The position numbers were made by a program, and so were the translations under genes. The notes under the pieces are model-generated. The model worked only from the letters and a program-made list of their open reading frames with translations. It searched no databases and had not been told where the DNA came from. Positions 34,881-46,018 of a stretch of DNA of 64,000 nucleotides are shown here, piece by piece (within the stretch, counting starts at the first letter, position 1; each line of letters starts with the position of its first letter). The stretch is from Byssochlamys sp. IMV 00236. Lineage: Eukaryota > Ascomycota > Eurotiomycetes > Eurotiales > Thermoascaceae. Where the stretch lies: positions 90,296 through 154,295 of the forward strand of contig MSJH02000823.1 in NCBI GenBank assembly GCA_001931875.2, in the 5' to 3' direction.

Positions 34881-36256
34881 TCTGGAGGCTATACACCAGA
34901 GATATCCAGAGCTTTTGTACTTCTCCTGATTGTGATTATTGAGGTTTATAATATGCCCAAGACAAGATTTTAGGTTGTTCAAGCATATTGCAAGGAGCAG
35001 AAAGAGAAGGAATAACATAACAACCGCCATGCTGATATGATTTCACTCAAGTGTTATTCACAGTGAATTCTCCCTATATAGGCGGCGCCCGCCGCAGCTA
35101 TCAGAAGACATAACAAATTAAGACTACTACATTAAGTTAGAAGTGTAGCCTTTATTTGTTGTGTTCCTTTATCAAGATACTTTGTTCTTTTGGCATCCTA
35201 CTCCTCTAACATGCTAATGAATGGCTAATATAGCATTGTCTGTCCCGAGGACGAAAATCTGGCTTGTAACTTGTTGAAACCCACTTTATCACTTTTCAGC
35301 ATGGTTTCTACGTGTCACCAATCTTTCTCAGGGCAAACAAGTATTGGCAACCTACGTGGATACGAGGATTAGAATTAGCAGAGGGCTTGACAGACTGATG
35401 CCCAGGCACGAGACAACGTCAACAGAGAGAAGAGGGGTTCTATAACCTTTCATACCCATATTTTGTACAGAAGGTTTGTCGTTCACCTAGCCTTGTGGGC
35501 TTTGACTTGCTAATTCGAGCCTTGATAACAGTTTATGTCTCGGGAGGATTTGTGTTTTAGACTATGGCAGCAAGTCACACGTCATCAGGTCATCGGGTCA
35601 TGATATCTGTTCTATGCATAGGGTTGTGACCAATACATGCATTTACAAAAGCTCTCTTTGATAGAGATCGTACAACAAAAGTCTGTCATTCAAAAGAATG
35701 CTGGGTGTAGTTCTACTTCTCGCATTTTCTCCTCCTGTGACAGGACATAAAGTAGCCAAGTTTGCCATCGAAGCACCTCTGGATATTGTTTTAGCTAACA
35801 TAAGCTTTGTATTGACTGTCATAAGAAGAATGGAGCTGTCCGTAGTATAGTTCTAAATATATATTTAGGTTCAAAAATTTGGGGTAAACAGAAGCAGAGA
35901 AGGATGAAATCATCGCCTGGGGATTTTAACCATGATCTACCAGAATCTAGCATATTCATACTAGAAACTTAGGATAATTCATTCTTGTCATCCTAGTTCA
36001 AGAACAAAGTATGACGAGCTCTCTTCGTGAGCTACTCCTCGTTAGTTAGTTAGTGAACTTATGCTGTATTACATAAGCATAGCTTACTCCATGTCTTCAA
36101 CCACTTCCTGAGTGAGCGCAACAGTTGCACAACGGGTCTTGATTCACTTTGCCCCAACGTGTCACGGATAGACACCTCAAGTTCCTTACCGAAAACCTGC
36201 ACTGTTTATTTTAGACCTGTCTGTTTGTGAATCTCATACCGACATCATCCCAGACA
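34881..36256. other. Divergent intergenic region
   Basis: 1.38 kb between divergent starts at 34880 (minus) and 36257 (plus). No supported gene or notable repeat. Confidence 0.5.
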
Positions 36257-36840
36257 ATGTCCGCTGAAATGGAAGTCGACCCGCCCGTGTCGCAAGACGA
36301 CGGTGCCCCTCCAGCCTCCGCTACTGGCGCCTTTGAACCGCGAACGCAGACAGGAGCAGTTGCAGTGCGCAGCATTGAGGGATGGATCGTTCTCGCAACA
36401 AATATCCATGAGGAAGCTTCGGAGGAAGACGTGACGGACCTTTTTGCGGAGTATGGCGAGATCAAGAACTTCAACTTGAACTTGGACCGAAGGACCGGTT
36501 ACGTTAAGGTTCGTGCCTTTCGAAAATCGCGGTCGTCTTTTGTATTGCATAGAACGGTGCGCAGAGAGTACGGTGGACGTTGAATGACTAACTTTGTCCG
36601 CCACTTCTACAGGGATACGCCCTCATTGAATATTCCACCCTGCCTGAAGCGAGCGCAGCTATCAAGGCCCTGAATGGAGCAAAGCTTCTTGACCAGACCA
36701 TCCAGGTTGACTATGCATTTGTGCGGCCTCCACCATCTAAGGGCAAGGGTGGAGCACCAAAGGGTGCCCGGGGTGGACGAGGAAGAAGCAGGAGTCGTGA
36801 CAGAAGCCGTAGCCCTGGCGCGGATGGTGGAAGAGATTAA
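36257..36840 (+). CDS. Exon junction complex RNA-binding protein Y14 (RBM8A)
   Basis: A 159-aa RRM protein that pairs with Mago in the exon junction complex, deposited on spliced mRNAs. Exons are 36257-36508 and 36613-36840. The 104 bp phase-0 intron (GTTCGT...ACAG) joins RRTGYVK to [10 protein letters not shown], a join that exactly rebuilds RNP1. The RRM covers about residues 42-118: [20 protein letters not shown] then [21 protein letters not shown]14 hallmarks include the GWI/LVTxxHEEA start, DRRTGYxKGYxLxEY, and the FVRPPP end. The C-terminus is an RGG/RS-like tail ([20 protein letters not shown]). Y14 is kept in filamentous fungi but lost in Saccharomyces. Confidence 0.93.
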
Positions 36841-38959
36841 GAAAGCAAAAGAGTGACGCTTTGAACACTTCGCTCACGCCTCTTTCACGCTTCTGAATGC
36901 GCAGCCTCTTCACAAGTTGCGCGTCAGGAAGGTATGGCGCGGCCTGGCAGCCGAGACCTGGCAGCCGAGACCTTTCTGCCAGATATGGATATAAATCGCC
37001 TTTGCCGACATTGTCTCTTCTCGCTACAATATCCTGACGTCTGTCTGAGGGATATATTGCAGGAGATACTTCGAGACATATGTCGGCACTCTAGATGACG
37101 CTGAACGAGGTATGTAACCCAAGGACTTGCTTGCAGCCATCAGCCGCTAACTATAACTGAAGATCCCCAAGATATATTCCCAATTCCGCGACTACAGCGG
37201 GAGGATACAATCTCACCAATGAGAGTACAGAAAAAAAGGCTTTTTGAGAGATAATGTGCATGATACATAATGAAAATCGGGCTTTATGTGTTTGCGTTTC
37301 TCTGACCGAGTATAACAACGAATGGATGCGTAAATCGGTTCCTCCAATTTAGTGCGGCTGATAGATTCGAATACCACGATGATTAACCTACCGATCAAAA
37401 TCAACGGACACCTGGAAGCCTGTTTGTATACTGGACTTTTCCCCCGCTGTTCCTTCCGAGCCTCAAGTCGCATCTTCCGGCAGTCCTCGACTTTCGTATC
37501 GATGTGAACAGTTCTAAAACTGTCTGCATCTGACATCTAGCATTGCAACTCTATCCGCAAGCAAAGGAAGGACGTTACCAATCCAGAGCCACCGTATGAA
37601 GTATTGGCGCCTCTAATAATATGCTCTAACCGTTTTAGCCCCAAATGGAGTATGCAGGCACTCTACCATGCACCCGAAATAAATTGGGAGCATTAAGCAC
37701 TTAACTACCACGTGTTCAACTTAGATGGCCTCCGTGGTCTCCTTCTCGCGATGATCGCTGCGGTCATGTTCCTGGAAACCGGCTGTGCTTCGCAATCGGC
37801 CTTCCTGGACTCTAGAAGCCCGATATCAAACTTTGAATTACGGTCAAGCATTAGTTAGTCATCGCCCTGAAAACATCTTCAGCTTACGGTGTGACACATG
37901 GGGGACCTAATGTCCACGCGATAACATCGACGGATCAAGAAGGGACATTGTACTGCGACAAGACTAGGTATTGATGTTGCGTTGCATATACAGCATAGGA
38001 GTTAGCACATATTGCGAAATAAACACCTAGTCCGTAGTAGATAGCTACTATGTACTAACTATATTGTGTAGTTAGTAGTACATAATAGTTAGTTGGTCAT
38101 TTCTGCATCTGTCAGCCCTAGATATCGGCCGAGTGGGCAGTGGTTCTGCCCATGTTATCGAATAATAAGCTATCGCAAACACGAGCGGTCCACCATTCGC
38201 GCCCGGCACAGACCTCGCAAGACTAAGTAACTCTAATCTGACTACCTACCTACCTACGAACTACATATCTAGCGGCTGCCCTCCGGGCTTATTTACATGC
38301 GAAACAGGTAACACAAGTGAAGGGCTGGTAGGGAGCTTATACATAAGATGGTCAGTGAGGGCAGGAAGATATCAAGGCAAGGGCAAGGTTAGGCGGCTAG
38401 CGTACTGTGCGGGGGGTAAGTTACGCGCACATATGCTCTTTATGTTTAATAAACAAATTGCAGGCAGTCTCTTATAGGCCTGGTGGCTCTAGGAGCGTAC
38501 CTAATCTAATTAAACCAGCTAGTGCTGATTCAGAATCGGCAGGTAATCTAATCTAATAGGCCATAGGGAGGCAGCGGAATTCCCCTAAGATGTGGATATT
38601 CAGAATAAACTGCATAGCACGTTAGAGAAGAGGTGCCTAAGTAATGATTTAACATTAGTTTTGCTCGGGGGCGCGACCCTGAGTATCCCGTGCTTCTTGG
38701 TACGGTATAAAGGATATTTAGTCAGTATCCCCTACCTTTATGCCGCAATGGTATTAGTTACTGCAATATCCGCCTTTCTTATTGTAGTGAAGTATTCCCC
38801 TAGTGCAGTATTCCGTATCTAGAGCTGTATTGTGGGTAAGCTCGCTGCTTGCATAAGCCCCTAGTGGAGCTTAAGGAGCTTCTTACTTGGGACGTGAAAT
38901 AACCTCCAATTAAAGGGACCCGTGTGGGTTTACCACCCATAGCTATTCTATTCGGTTTC
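36841..38959. other. Gene-poor flank before the retroelement remnant
   Basis: No supported gene. A 14-bp unit (CCTGGCAGCCGAGA) is tandemly duplicated near 36943-36970. A minus-strand frame at 37213-37536 begins MSDADSFRTVHIDTKVEDCR and looks partly coding but could not be joined to a second exon. Sequence from about 38000 on is AT-rich with CTAATCTAAT-type repetition, as in decayed repeats. Confidence 0.4.
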
Positions 38960-38984
38960 ATATAAAAATTGCAGATTTTGCCGG

Positions 38985-39560
38985 CAATGAACCGTAAGAA
39001 TATAGCTCAAGAACCAAGCTGGCGAGACTTGCCTGCCAATACGCTTCTATGGGCCTGTGCTGGGTAGTCACTGCTCTTTCCAATGTCTTTCTCTCTGCCT
39101 TTGCCTCTGAGCTAGCTGGCTTGGGTCTCTAGCCGGCTACCACGACATCTTTGATAGAATGGTCAGCTGCTTCATTCCCTCGGATTCCTATATGACCGAG
39201 GAGCAGTTAGATTCGGGGTGGCACTGTCAATCCGTTAGGCGATCAATTTATTCAAGAATATTCCGCAGTATTTACTGAAAAAAAAAAAATTTAAATAAAA
39301 AAAAAAACCTATACTGACTCGACGCCGCTACAGCTATTGGGTCCTGCAGGGTGATTGCTGCTTGATTATCCGTGAAGATAGTGACAGCCCCATTTCCTTC
39401 GGGCGCCTGAGCCCCCAAATGAGCTTCTAGTTGCTTAAGTGCGGCGTTGATCCCTCTATCTCAGCAGCGTATACGGTGTATTGTGTGGTCTTTTTACCAG
39501 AGGAGTCTAGGGTCTAGAATCTGACATCTCTAGACGCGTTCGTTGCATTGCAGCGGCCGC
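38985..39560 (-). mobile_element. Decayed non-LTR retrotransposon fragment (RNase H domain)
   Basis: Reading the minus strand gives pieces of a LINE-type RNase H. YTVYAAEIEGI lies near 39446-39485, IFTDNQAAITLQDP near 39340-39395, and GHIGIRGNEAAD at 39162-39197, followed by a basic/Glu-rich tail with stop codons. Pieces are in different frames and interrupted by an A-rich insertion near 39279-39307. No reverse transcriptase part lies upstream, so this is a dead, 5'-truncated copy. The motif order and wording match Tad1/I-clade elements of ascomycetes. Confidence 0.7.
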
Positions 39561-39889
39561 CAAGGCCCTTTAGCTTCATCTAAACAGCCAAATCATAGGT
39601 ATCTAACAATGGTCCAGATTGTCAATCCTGTTTTTTCAGGTGGCCTCAAAATCCGAATTGTCTTTTGGGTGGCCTTAAAAGGGTCTGAGAACTGGATATA
39701 AGAAGACTCATATCTCCTGTATTGAATCTTCTTACAAATATCAGCAACAGCCAATATTTCTTCCTGTGAAAGCAGATACAAACCCAGAACAATTGTGCTC
39801 GTCAAGAAATCACCACTTATCCGGTACGTCTCGTCCACTCTCTGATTCCTTGTCCCTCTCTCTAACAGATTCTCACTTCTCAAGAAATC

Positions 39890-40230
39890 ATGCGTTCAAT
39901 CACCGCTTTCCTTACCGGCCTTGCCGTTTTGACCTCTAATACCGCCCTCATTTCTGCTGCCACATTCACCCTCTCAAACGGCAAGTTTGGGGGTGCATAA
40001 TCGCTATGACCGATGCCTGCGGTTGTACCGGCTGCGGTTATATCGGCGACGCAAATTGTGAGCAATTGAATGATGAGGAAACAGTCTCTGGCATCTGTGA
40101 GAGCAATGATGAAACCTTGATAAATTTTGGACGGGCAAATGTTCCTGTGGTTTATGGCAACGACGACGGAAGCTGCGGCGTGGGCTGCGATTTTGGTAGT
40201 AAAGCTGCTGGTTCCACATGCTCAGCGTGA
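39890..40230 (+). pseudogene. Small secreted cysteine-rich protein broken by a frameshift
   Basis: An ATG at 39890 opens a frame beginning MRSITAFLTGLAVLTSNTAL, a good signal peptide, but it stops at TAA about 36 codons later. A second frame, carrying a Cys-rich stretch (DACGCTGCGYIGDANC) and ending TGA near 40228-40230, overlaps it. The two frames meet at a run of five G (39989-39993), which differs by one base from continuity. The mature part would carry about nine cysteines and be acidic, with GSCGVGCDFGSKAAGSTC at the end. An upstream TATA-like GGATATAAGA lies near 39693. Function is unknown; small secreted Cys-rich proteins often act in antagonism or host contact. The break could be real or a homopolymer sequencing error. 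Confidence 0.55.
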
Positions 40231-41811
40231 AGCTCGTTATGACAAAACCAGTTTTGTGCTAAAGCTTGGGTTCGATCTGAGGAAATGAAAAGTCTGTATG
40301 GCACGGATCTAAGAGGTGTCACCTCAGCAGAGCAGTGGACACCCATAGTCTAGTGCATTTAGCTACCAGAATTCAGCTTCTTCCACCTGATTCTAGATCA
40401 TCTTAACCATTACCATCACCGCATCACTGTAGATATAGATTGAATGTTGCTTATCAAACGATTAACGCCATGCAACTAGACTACATGATTTCTGAATTCC
40501 TTCCTAGCCATATAGATTGAAATACCAAAGTAAAGTCTTTGATATTCCTATTCCTTGCATGATATGCCACAAGGTTTCGATTCCCAAAAACCAAGCTGAT
40601 CTCACATTTTGGGTGTTATCTGCCACAGATGCAGAACTTATATCTGGTAGTAGTGGTAAGAGGGCGTCAGTTTCCGACGTGGCTACTATGTAGAAGGCAT
40701 ATATGAGAGTACGGGAAAGGCTATCGTGCGTAGTGGATAGTAGTCCCTAATGTAGAAAACAGTGAGCAGAATATCAGGCCCTCTTTCTTTGCCAATTCAT
40801 ATGATTCCTCCTTATCCAGCTAATTCAGGTACCCCGATGCCAAAATGACATTGTTCCTATTACCAGTTCCCAGGCTCAAGACTTAAGCAGAATATACCAA
40901 CCTGTTCGAGGTTAAGCAGTCCAGTACAGAGGAAGCCGGATGAGCTGGTCACGTGTCTCAGAGTCCAACTGAGGCAGTGAGCTGCTCGCAGATCTGTGAT
41001 GAACGGTAGTTAGTTAGATGTATTAATAGGTAATAACTAGCTATAATAATATCTATTTTACCAGTAATGTTCCATTATGATGCCAAGACACCTGAGTCCA
41101 GTGGACTAATCTCACATATGGCACATAGATCACCGAGCACGCGACAACTTTAAGCTTATAATAAGAGCCGGGCATTTCGAGTATCGCTTCTCAAAACTTG
41201 ACTGCCCCTTTTCTGAGGAAGTGCCCATACACATGTGACCTGAATTGAATTGGGTACTATGATGCGCTAAGGGCTTTCAAGGAGTCATGGTTGCATGATC
41301 AACTCTAACAGTGTATGAAATCAGAACATGTCAACGACGCGTGGCTGGCAGAAAAAGCTGTCAGAGAATACGCCATGGCAAAGAACACACCATTTGTAGA
41401 ATCTCTCCAGGACAAGACCGCGGTGCCGCTGTTGATGCTCCAACAGACGCGGCGGTCTCTTGACTACTAACCAGGGGACGCCAGAGCAAGCCTGAGACGG
41501 CCAGCCAAGTTTAACTCCCCACATTCCCCGCAGAGCTCGACGGAAACGACTCGGCGACAGCTCTCTTTTCGCCATCCAGGGCAACCTCATCTTCTCCTCT
41601 CTATTCTTCTTTTTCGACTTTCTGCCTCACGAAGGATTGATGCAGATCGTTTGCCGTCGGTCGCCGGCGCTCCTCGTTTGATGGCACTGGCTTGCGTCGA
41701 CCGCGCGTGACCGTTGCTTCATTGTCTATTTCTTTGGATATCGCGGATTATCGGAATCGCGGCGCAGTTACGAGATAGCTTACAAGACGATAAGGAGTCT
41801 CGCTTACCAAA
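40231..41811. other. 1.6 kb intergenic region
   Basis: No supported gene. The last 500 bp is the probable promoter of the GH76 gene. The minus-strand frame at 41321-41590 shows no family signal. Confidence 0.5.
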
Positions 41812-43740
41812 ATGGGCCCTCGTCGCTTCGGTCCCGAAAGAACCATGGCGCCTTGGAATATCCTATGCACGATCGTCGCAGTTTGCTTTCTTTCCCTGTT
41901 ATCAGGTGCCAATGCGCTGGCGCAGCGGCCCCAGAACGATCTTGAACTGCAGCAACCTCTTGCATCTGGAGAAGACCGTGGACAGAGTGTAAAGGATGAG
42001 TCGCCTCGTGCTAACAATCGGTCTTTCGAAGGGTCGCAGTCGGAGTCACTTATCTCTGTGAGTCTCACATTGCGGGATCTGCTGAATGCCCTCAATGTGA
42101 TGCAGAGGGAATATTTCCAACAATGGCAGGGCACATGGCCGACAAGCATCGACTGGACCGCTGCAGTGATAGGAACTCAAGTTTCTGCGGCGCTCTCATC
42201 ATTGACTGCAACACCGAATCATATCCTCGCGCCCTCCTTTTCGTCGGTTATCGGAGAGGCCCGCGATCTGGCGTCTACTGCATCGCATACTGCGATTGCA
42301 TTCGAGAACACAGTCAACAGATATTTCGACCATACGCTAGCTTTCTACTTCGGAGAGAATGCGTTCAGTCTGAGAAATCAGGCCTTCGATGATATGCTGT
42401 GGGTTGTACTGGGGTGGTTGGAGAATATCAAGTTTCAAGACTTGCATTCCGAGTTGCGCTACAGTCTGGAGCCCAACTCGACCAGTACTTTGTATGGAGC
42501 ATGGCACGGTGTCCAATTCCGTGCCCCGGCTGCTCACAGAGCGCGGTTGTTCTATGAACTGGCTGCACAAGGTTGGGATACCTCGCTCTGCGACGGTGGA
42601 ATGGTCTGGAGCCCTCATGTCACGCCATACAAGAACGCTATTACGAACGAGCTATTTATTTCTGCCAGCATTGGCATGTATATCTATTTTCCAGGCGATC
42701 CAATCGACTCGCCATTTTTAGCATCCGATGCCAGCGTCGATGGGCTCCATTACGAACGCGACCCTGCTCACCTCGAGGCGGCCGTCAAGGGCTATCAATG
42801 GCTGAAGGATTCAAATATGATCGGTCATCGTGGCCTCTATGCTGATGGATTCCATATTAGCGGATGGAGAAATGCAAAGCAGCCAGGCAGTGGCAAATGC
42901 GATGAGCTCAACCCCATGGTCTACACCTACAACCAGGGTGTCATCCTTAGTGGGTTGAGAGGACTCTGGCTAGCGACTGGTACCCAGGATTATCTGCGCG
43001 ACGGACATGACCTTATCTTGAAGGTGATCATGGCAACAGGCTGGCCGAAGAAGCAGAGCACTGCGTGGGCTGGTTTAGGGCGTGGGGGCGTGCTGGAGGA
43101 GGTGTGCGACTCTGCTGGTGGTTGCTCTCAGAATAGCCATACTTTCAAGGGCATCTTCTTCCACCACTTCGCAGAGTTCTGTCGACCCCTCAGCCCACAC
43201 GAGGAACGGTTCGTCGCGGAGCTGAACGGCGGTCAATCGGAAGTCGATCGCAGACTGATTTTCCAGTGGCATCAAGCCAGATGTCGAAGCTATCGGTCTT
43301 GGCTCGAGTACAACGCAGAAGCCGCTTTGAAAACAAAAGACAACCAAGGCAAGTTCGGAATGTGGTGGGGGAGACAGTACCCGGACGATGGCCGTCATGC
43401 CCCTGATGCCGCGACTGTGCCATATGGCGCCGACGACTACCGTAACGACCAAGAATCGCGCGCAGATTGGGGCCCAACTACTCATATTCATGCTGATCCT
43501 TTCGCTTTGGGCGCCGGTCAAGTGGCCACCACGCTACTAGATAAGAAACGCGACACCTTTTCTGCAGGAAGCGCATCGCGCCACTCTAGCAGTCAGCTAG
43601 AATCCAGCACCGACGGTCGCATGGAAAGACACCAGGACGTGAATGATCGGGGACGTGGTCGTACCGTCGAGACGCAGTCCGGTGGCGTCGCTGTCCTGAG
43701 GGCCTTATACCAGTGGAAGACCTCGCCGTCTCTATCCTGA
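41812..43740 (+). CDS. Secreted GH76 family mannan endo-1,6-alpha-mannosidase-like protein
   Basis: A single-exon 642-aa protein of the GH76 (Dcw1/Dfg5/Aman6-related) family. Such enzymes hydrolyse or transfer alpha-1,6-mannan chains and, in fungi, help attach GPI proteins to the wall. A hydrophobic signal segment (MAPWNILCTIVAVCFLSLLSG) begins at the second in-frame Met (41845). The first Met at 41812 adds eleven residues. The catalytic Asp pair is Asp193-Asp194 in FDDMLWVVLGWLE. Other signatures are WDTSLCDGGMVWSP, YKNAITNELFISASIGMY, MVYTYNQGVILSGLRGLW and HTFKGIFFHHFAEFC. The C-terminal 70 residues are polar and low-complexity, without a clear GPI tail, so it is probably secreted rather than anchored. 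It is the only intact gene between 37 and 54 kb. Confidence 0.9.
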   Translation: MGPRRFGPERTMAPWNILCTIVAVCFLSLLSGANALAQRPQNDLELQQPLASGEDRGQSVKDESPRANNRSFEGSQSESLISVSLTLRDLLNALNVMQREYFQQWQGTWPTSIDWTAAVIGTQVSAALSSLTATPNHILAPSFSSVIGEARDLASTASHTAIAFENTVNRYFDHTLAFYFGENAFSLRNQAFDDMLWVVLGWLENIKFQDLHSELRYSLEPNSTSTLYGAWHGVQFRAPAAHRARLFYELAAQGWDTSLCDGGMVWSPHVTPYKNAITNELFISASIGMYIYFPGDPIDSPFLASDASVDGLHYERDPAHLEAAVKGYQWLKDSNMIGHRGLYADGFHISGWRNAKQPGSGKCDELNPMVYTYNQGVILSGLRGLWLATGTQDYLRDGHDLILKVIMATGWPKKQSTAWAGLGRGGVLEEVCDSAGGCSQNSHTFKGIFFHHFAEFCRPLSPHEERFVAELNGGQSEVDRRLIFQWHQARCRSYRSWLEYNAEAALKTKDNQGKFGMWWGRQYPDDGRHAPDAATVPYGADDYRNDQESRADWGPTTHIHADPFALGAGQVATTLLDKKRDTFSAGSASRHSSSQLESSTDGRMERHQDVNDRGRGRTVETQSGGVAVLRALYQWKTSPSLS

Positions 43741-44964
43741 TATTCTTCGAATCAGTTTGAAGATTACGGCCTAACCAGTCAAAGGATAGACAGTCTACTA
43801 GAACGCTCGATGGCTTCTACTATTCTTGTATATATCACCTTATATTATTACAGCCCAGTTTCTATTGTCTGCTATTTAATGTGTGAAACACGTTACCGTT
43901 TTATCATTTTGCCCGTGCCGCTTGTACTCTCCACTAACGGCTTCCGAACTTTTGGGATCCTACTAGTACTAGCAGTATACTACTGTACGCGTCTTTTGAA
44001 GCTAAATTATAGACGAACCATCCTAGGGGGAAAGAGCTCATTCGATATCCGGCCCCAATAGGGGAATGTCTCATACTCGACTCTAGGAGATACCGAACGG
44101 GAGCGAAGTCGGCCATCTGACTCACTACTATACTAGAGCACATCCTACACTGGAATCAATCAGTGATCATTCGCAGAAAAGGGCCAAGCCTTTCGCAAAT
44201 GCATATAGCGTGAGATAACTAGTTAGCTAGTCAAACAGTAACCTACTCTAGCTTCATGTCGAGGTATCTACTCGGGTTTCTGGATCTTCTATATAGAAGA
44301 AATAAGTTGAATACACGGGAAGTATATCTTACTCCCCCACATCTAAAGCGGGATGCATCATAAAAATAACGGCTTCGTGTAAGACATATCCCGTCCTTGA
44401 CCCAGGTTTATTTTAGTTGTTTCTCATTTCTCTTTCGCGGATGCCAGTAACTTATCCCGTTGTTCTTCCCGTGATTGTCTCAGAAATTGTATACGATATA
44501 ATTACGAGTACTTTGATGGATCCCCGTTATACTACTGCGTCAGGGGATACCACTCACTACTGCACTAGTTTGTTTAATATTATTATTTTTGGCAATGCAG
44601 CGACAATACCTATGTGCTTTGTTCTACTTACTTACGTAGACGGAGAAAGGATCGTACTCGACGACCTAGATACTAGTCGAGAGAGAAATATTCAGCTTCA
44701 TATATGATTATATTGGAGAATAACTAGTAGAATAGCTCTTATTCAACTGACTTCAACGTTTATACATAGCCCCGCAGCAGCGGGGTTACATATCTCCCCT
44801 GTAAGGCTGGTAGTTAGCTCCAGGAATCAACCAAAGGTCTCCTGGGGCCTGGCAAGTGAATTCCAGGAGCCAAGGTGTATCGGGAAGTACATGTATTCCT
44901 GGAGTCTATTCACTGTTTCAGCTGGCTCTGACACGATATTACCTACACGATGTGACAGTTTGGA
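43741..44964. other. Start of 10.5 kb gene-poor stretch
   Basis: AT-rich sequence rich in TAGTTA/ACTAGT words. A plus-strand frame at 44417-44707 (about 90 aa, partly hydrophobic) has no recognisable motif. A CCCCGC...GCGGGG hairpin lies near 44770-44786. Confidence 0.4.
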
Positions 44965-45783
44965 ATGGCTGCCTACTCCTCAGAGGAGGAGCAAAGCTTC
45001 CTCCTACACCTACCTTTCCATAACTACCATTATCGAGATCATCACCAGTTACCAAGCATTCAGCACTTCAGCTATCAGAGCTAACAGCAGTCGTCGACGT
45101 CAGGCAAAGCGCCAAGCCAGGCTTTCCAGTCAAACAAGCGGCGAAAACTCGTTCCTACGATTGATCCTGACATGCTCGAGCCACTTAACCGCTTTTTAGA
45201 TATGCTCGCTGATATGAACAGCGATGATCCTGCCGTTCGATCCCGTGCAGCCAAGCAGCTTACAGTATATCAGACCTGGGGCCAGATCTACCTCTGAGGA
45301 GTTCTCCTATTTGGTCTAGTCGTGACAGTCGACTTCCGTCACAGCATTAACTATCACCTTTAATGCAACAAACTCGCCTTTGCAAAGAACGTCGCTGGCT
45401 TCCATTATGCTGCTAGGGATTTCAAACCCCTTGGAGTGGCCTGTACTATTCTAGACATCACACATAATCCGATGGATCTTTGGAATCAGCCAGACAGACA
45501 TCGATACCTCTCTCTCTCTCTCTCTCTCGGGTACCCTCTCCTGATCTGATGTAGACAGTGTCATTCACCGATTCCAAATATCGGAATATCACACACAATC
45601 GATAACTCAGTAGCTTCTGTACACGTCGTTGTCGAGATAACTTATTCACCTTCAACTGAGGGACTTCCGTTCGATATCAGTGTTCCAGACTCGTGCCAGC
45701 TTATTGCGCCTGCATGGTACCAAGGACGAAAGGTCATAGTCGTCGAAAATGATGAAGAGGAGGAATCGAGTGGCACAAATTGA
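44965..45783 (+). pseudogene. Decayed protein-coding gene with RIP-like stops, family unknown
   Basis: From ATG 44965 one frame reads coherently for about 190 codons except for three stops: TAA at 45082, TGA at 45295 and TAA at 45361. Each is one C-to-T change from Gln (CAA) or Arg (CGA). Readable segments include MAAYSSEEEQSFLLHLPFHN, DPDMLEPLNRFLDMLADMNS, SRAAKQLTVYQTWGQIYL and CNKLAFAKNVAGFHYAARDF. The frame then runs into a (TC)n tract at 45508-45528. Coding character resumes in another frame as VEITYSPSTEGLPFDISVPD then APAWYQGRKVIVVENDEEEE, with a stop at about 45781-45783. I cannot assign a family; no transposase or RT motif was found. Confidence 0.5.
45508..45528. repeat. (TC)n microsatellite inside the decayed gene
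   Basis: About ten CT units, located where the reading frame of the pseudogene shifts. Confidence 0.85.
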
Positions 45784-45914
45784 AGAGGATGAAGAGGATT
45801 GTGCTGTTGAAGATTGATGTCGCTCGCTCAGGATCATATAGCGTGTTATTATTTTACGATTGTCTATTGTCGGTGTACAAAGAGAACGCCAGGTGATCTG
45901 TTAATCATCCGTTT

Positions 45915-46018
45915 GATTACTAGATTACTAGATTACTAGATTACTAGATTACTAGATTACTAGATTACTAGATTACTAGATTACTAGATTACTAGATTAC
46001 TAGATTACTAGATTACTA
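45915..46018. repeat. 8-bp tandem repeat, 13 copies of GATTACTA
   Basis: 104 bp of perfect head-to-tail GATTACTA units, equal to 13.0 copies. There is no spacer, so it is not a CRISPR. It lies 130 bp after the decayed gene. Nothing else was recognised between 45784 and 47950. Confidence 0.95.

Noticed and set aside
34117..34929. 270-aa open frame on the plus strand covering the whole 34087-34880 gene
   Set aside because: It is slightly longer than the minus-strand protein but has irregular composition. The minus strand gains an ATG by a canonical GTAAGT/CTGCAG splice, so the plus frame is taken as a shadow.
37213..37536. Minus-strand frame beginning MSDADSFRTVHIDTKVEDCR
   Set aside because: The first 45 codons look plausible and a GTAGGT donor follows, but no convincing second exon or family could be found.
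38592..38822. 76-aa plus-strand frame with hydrophobic segments
   Set aside because: It lies in AT-rich repeat-like DNA, has no ATG-proximal promoter signal and no family resemblance. It is likely chance.
45915..46018. Possible CRISPR-like array
   Set aside because: The units are contiguous with no spacers, and the genome is eukaryotic. It is a simple tandem repeat.
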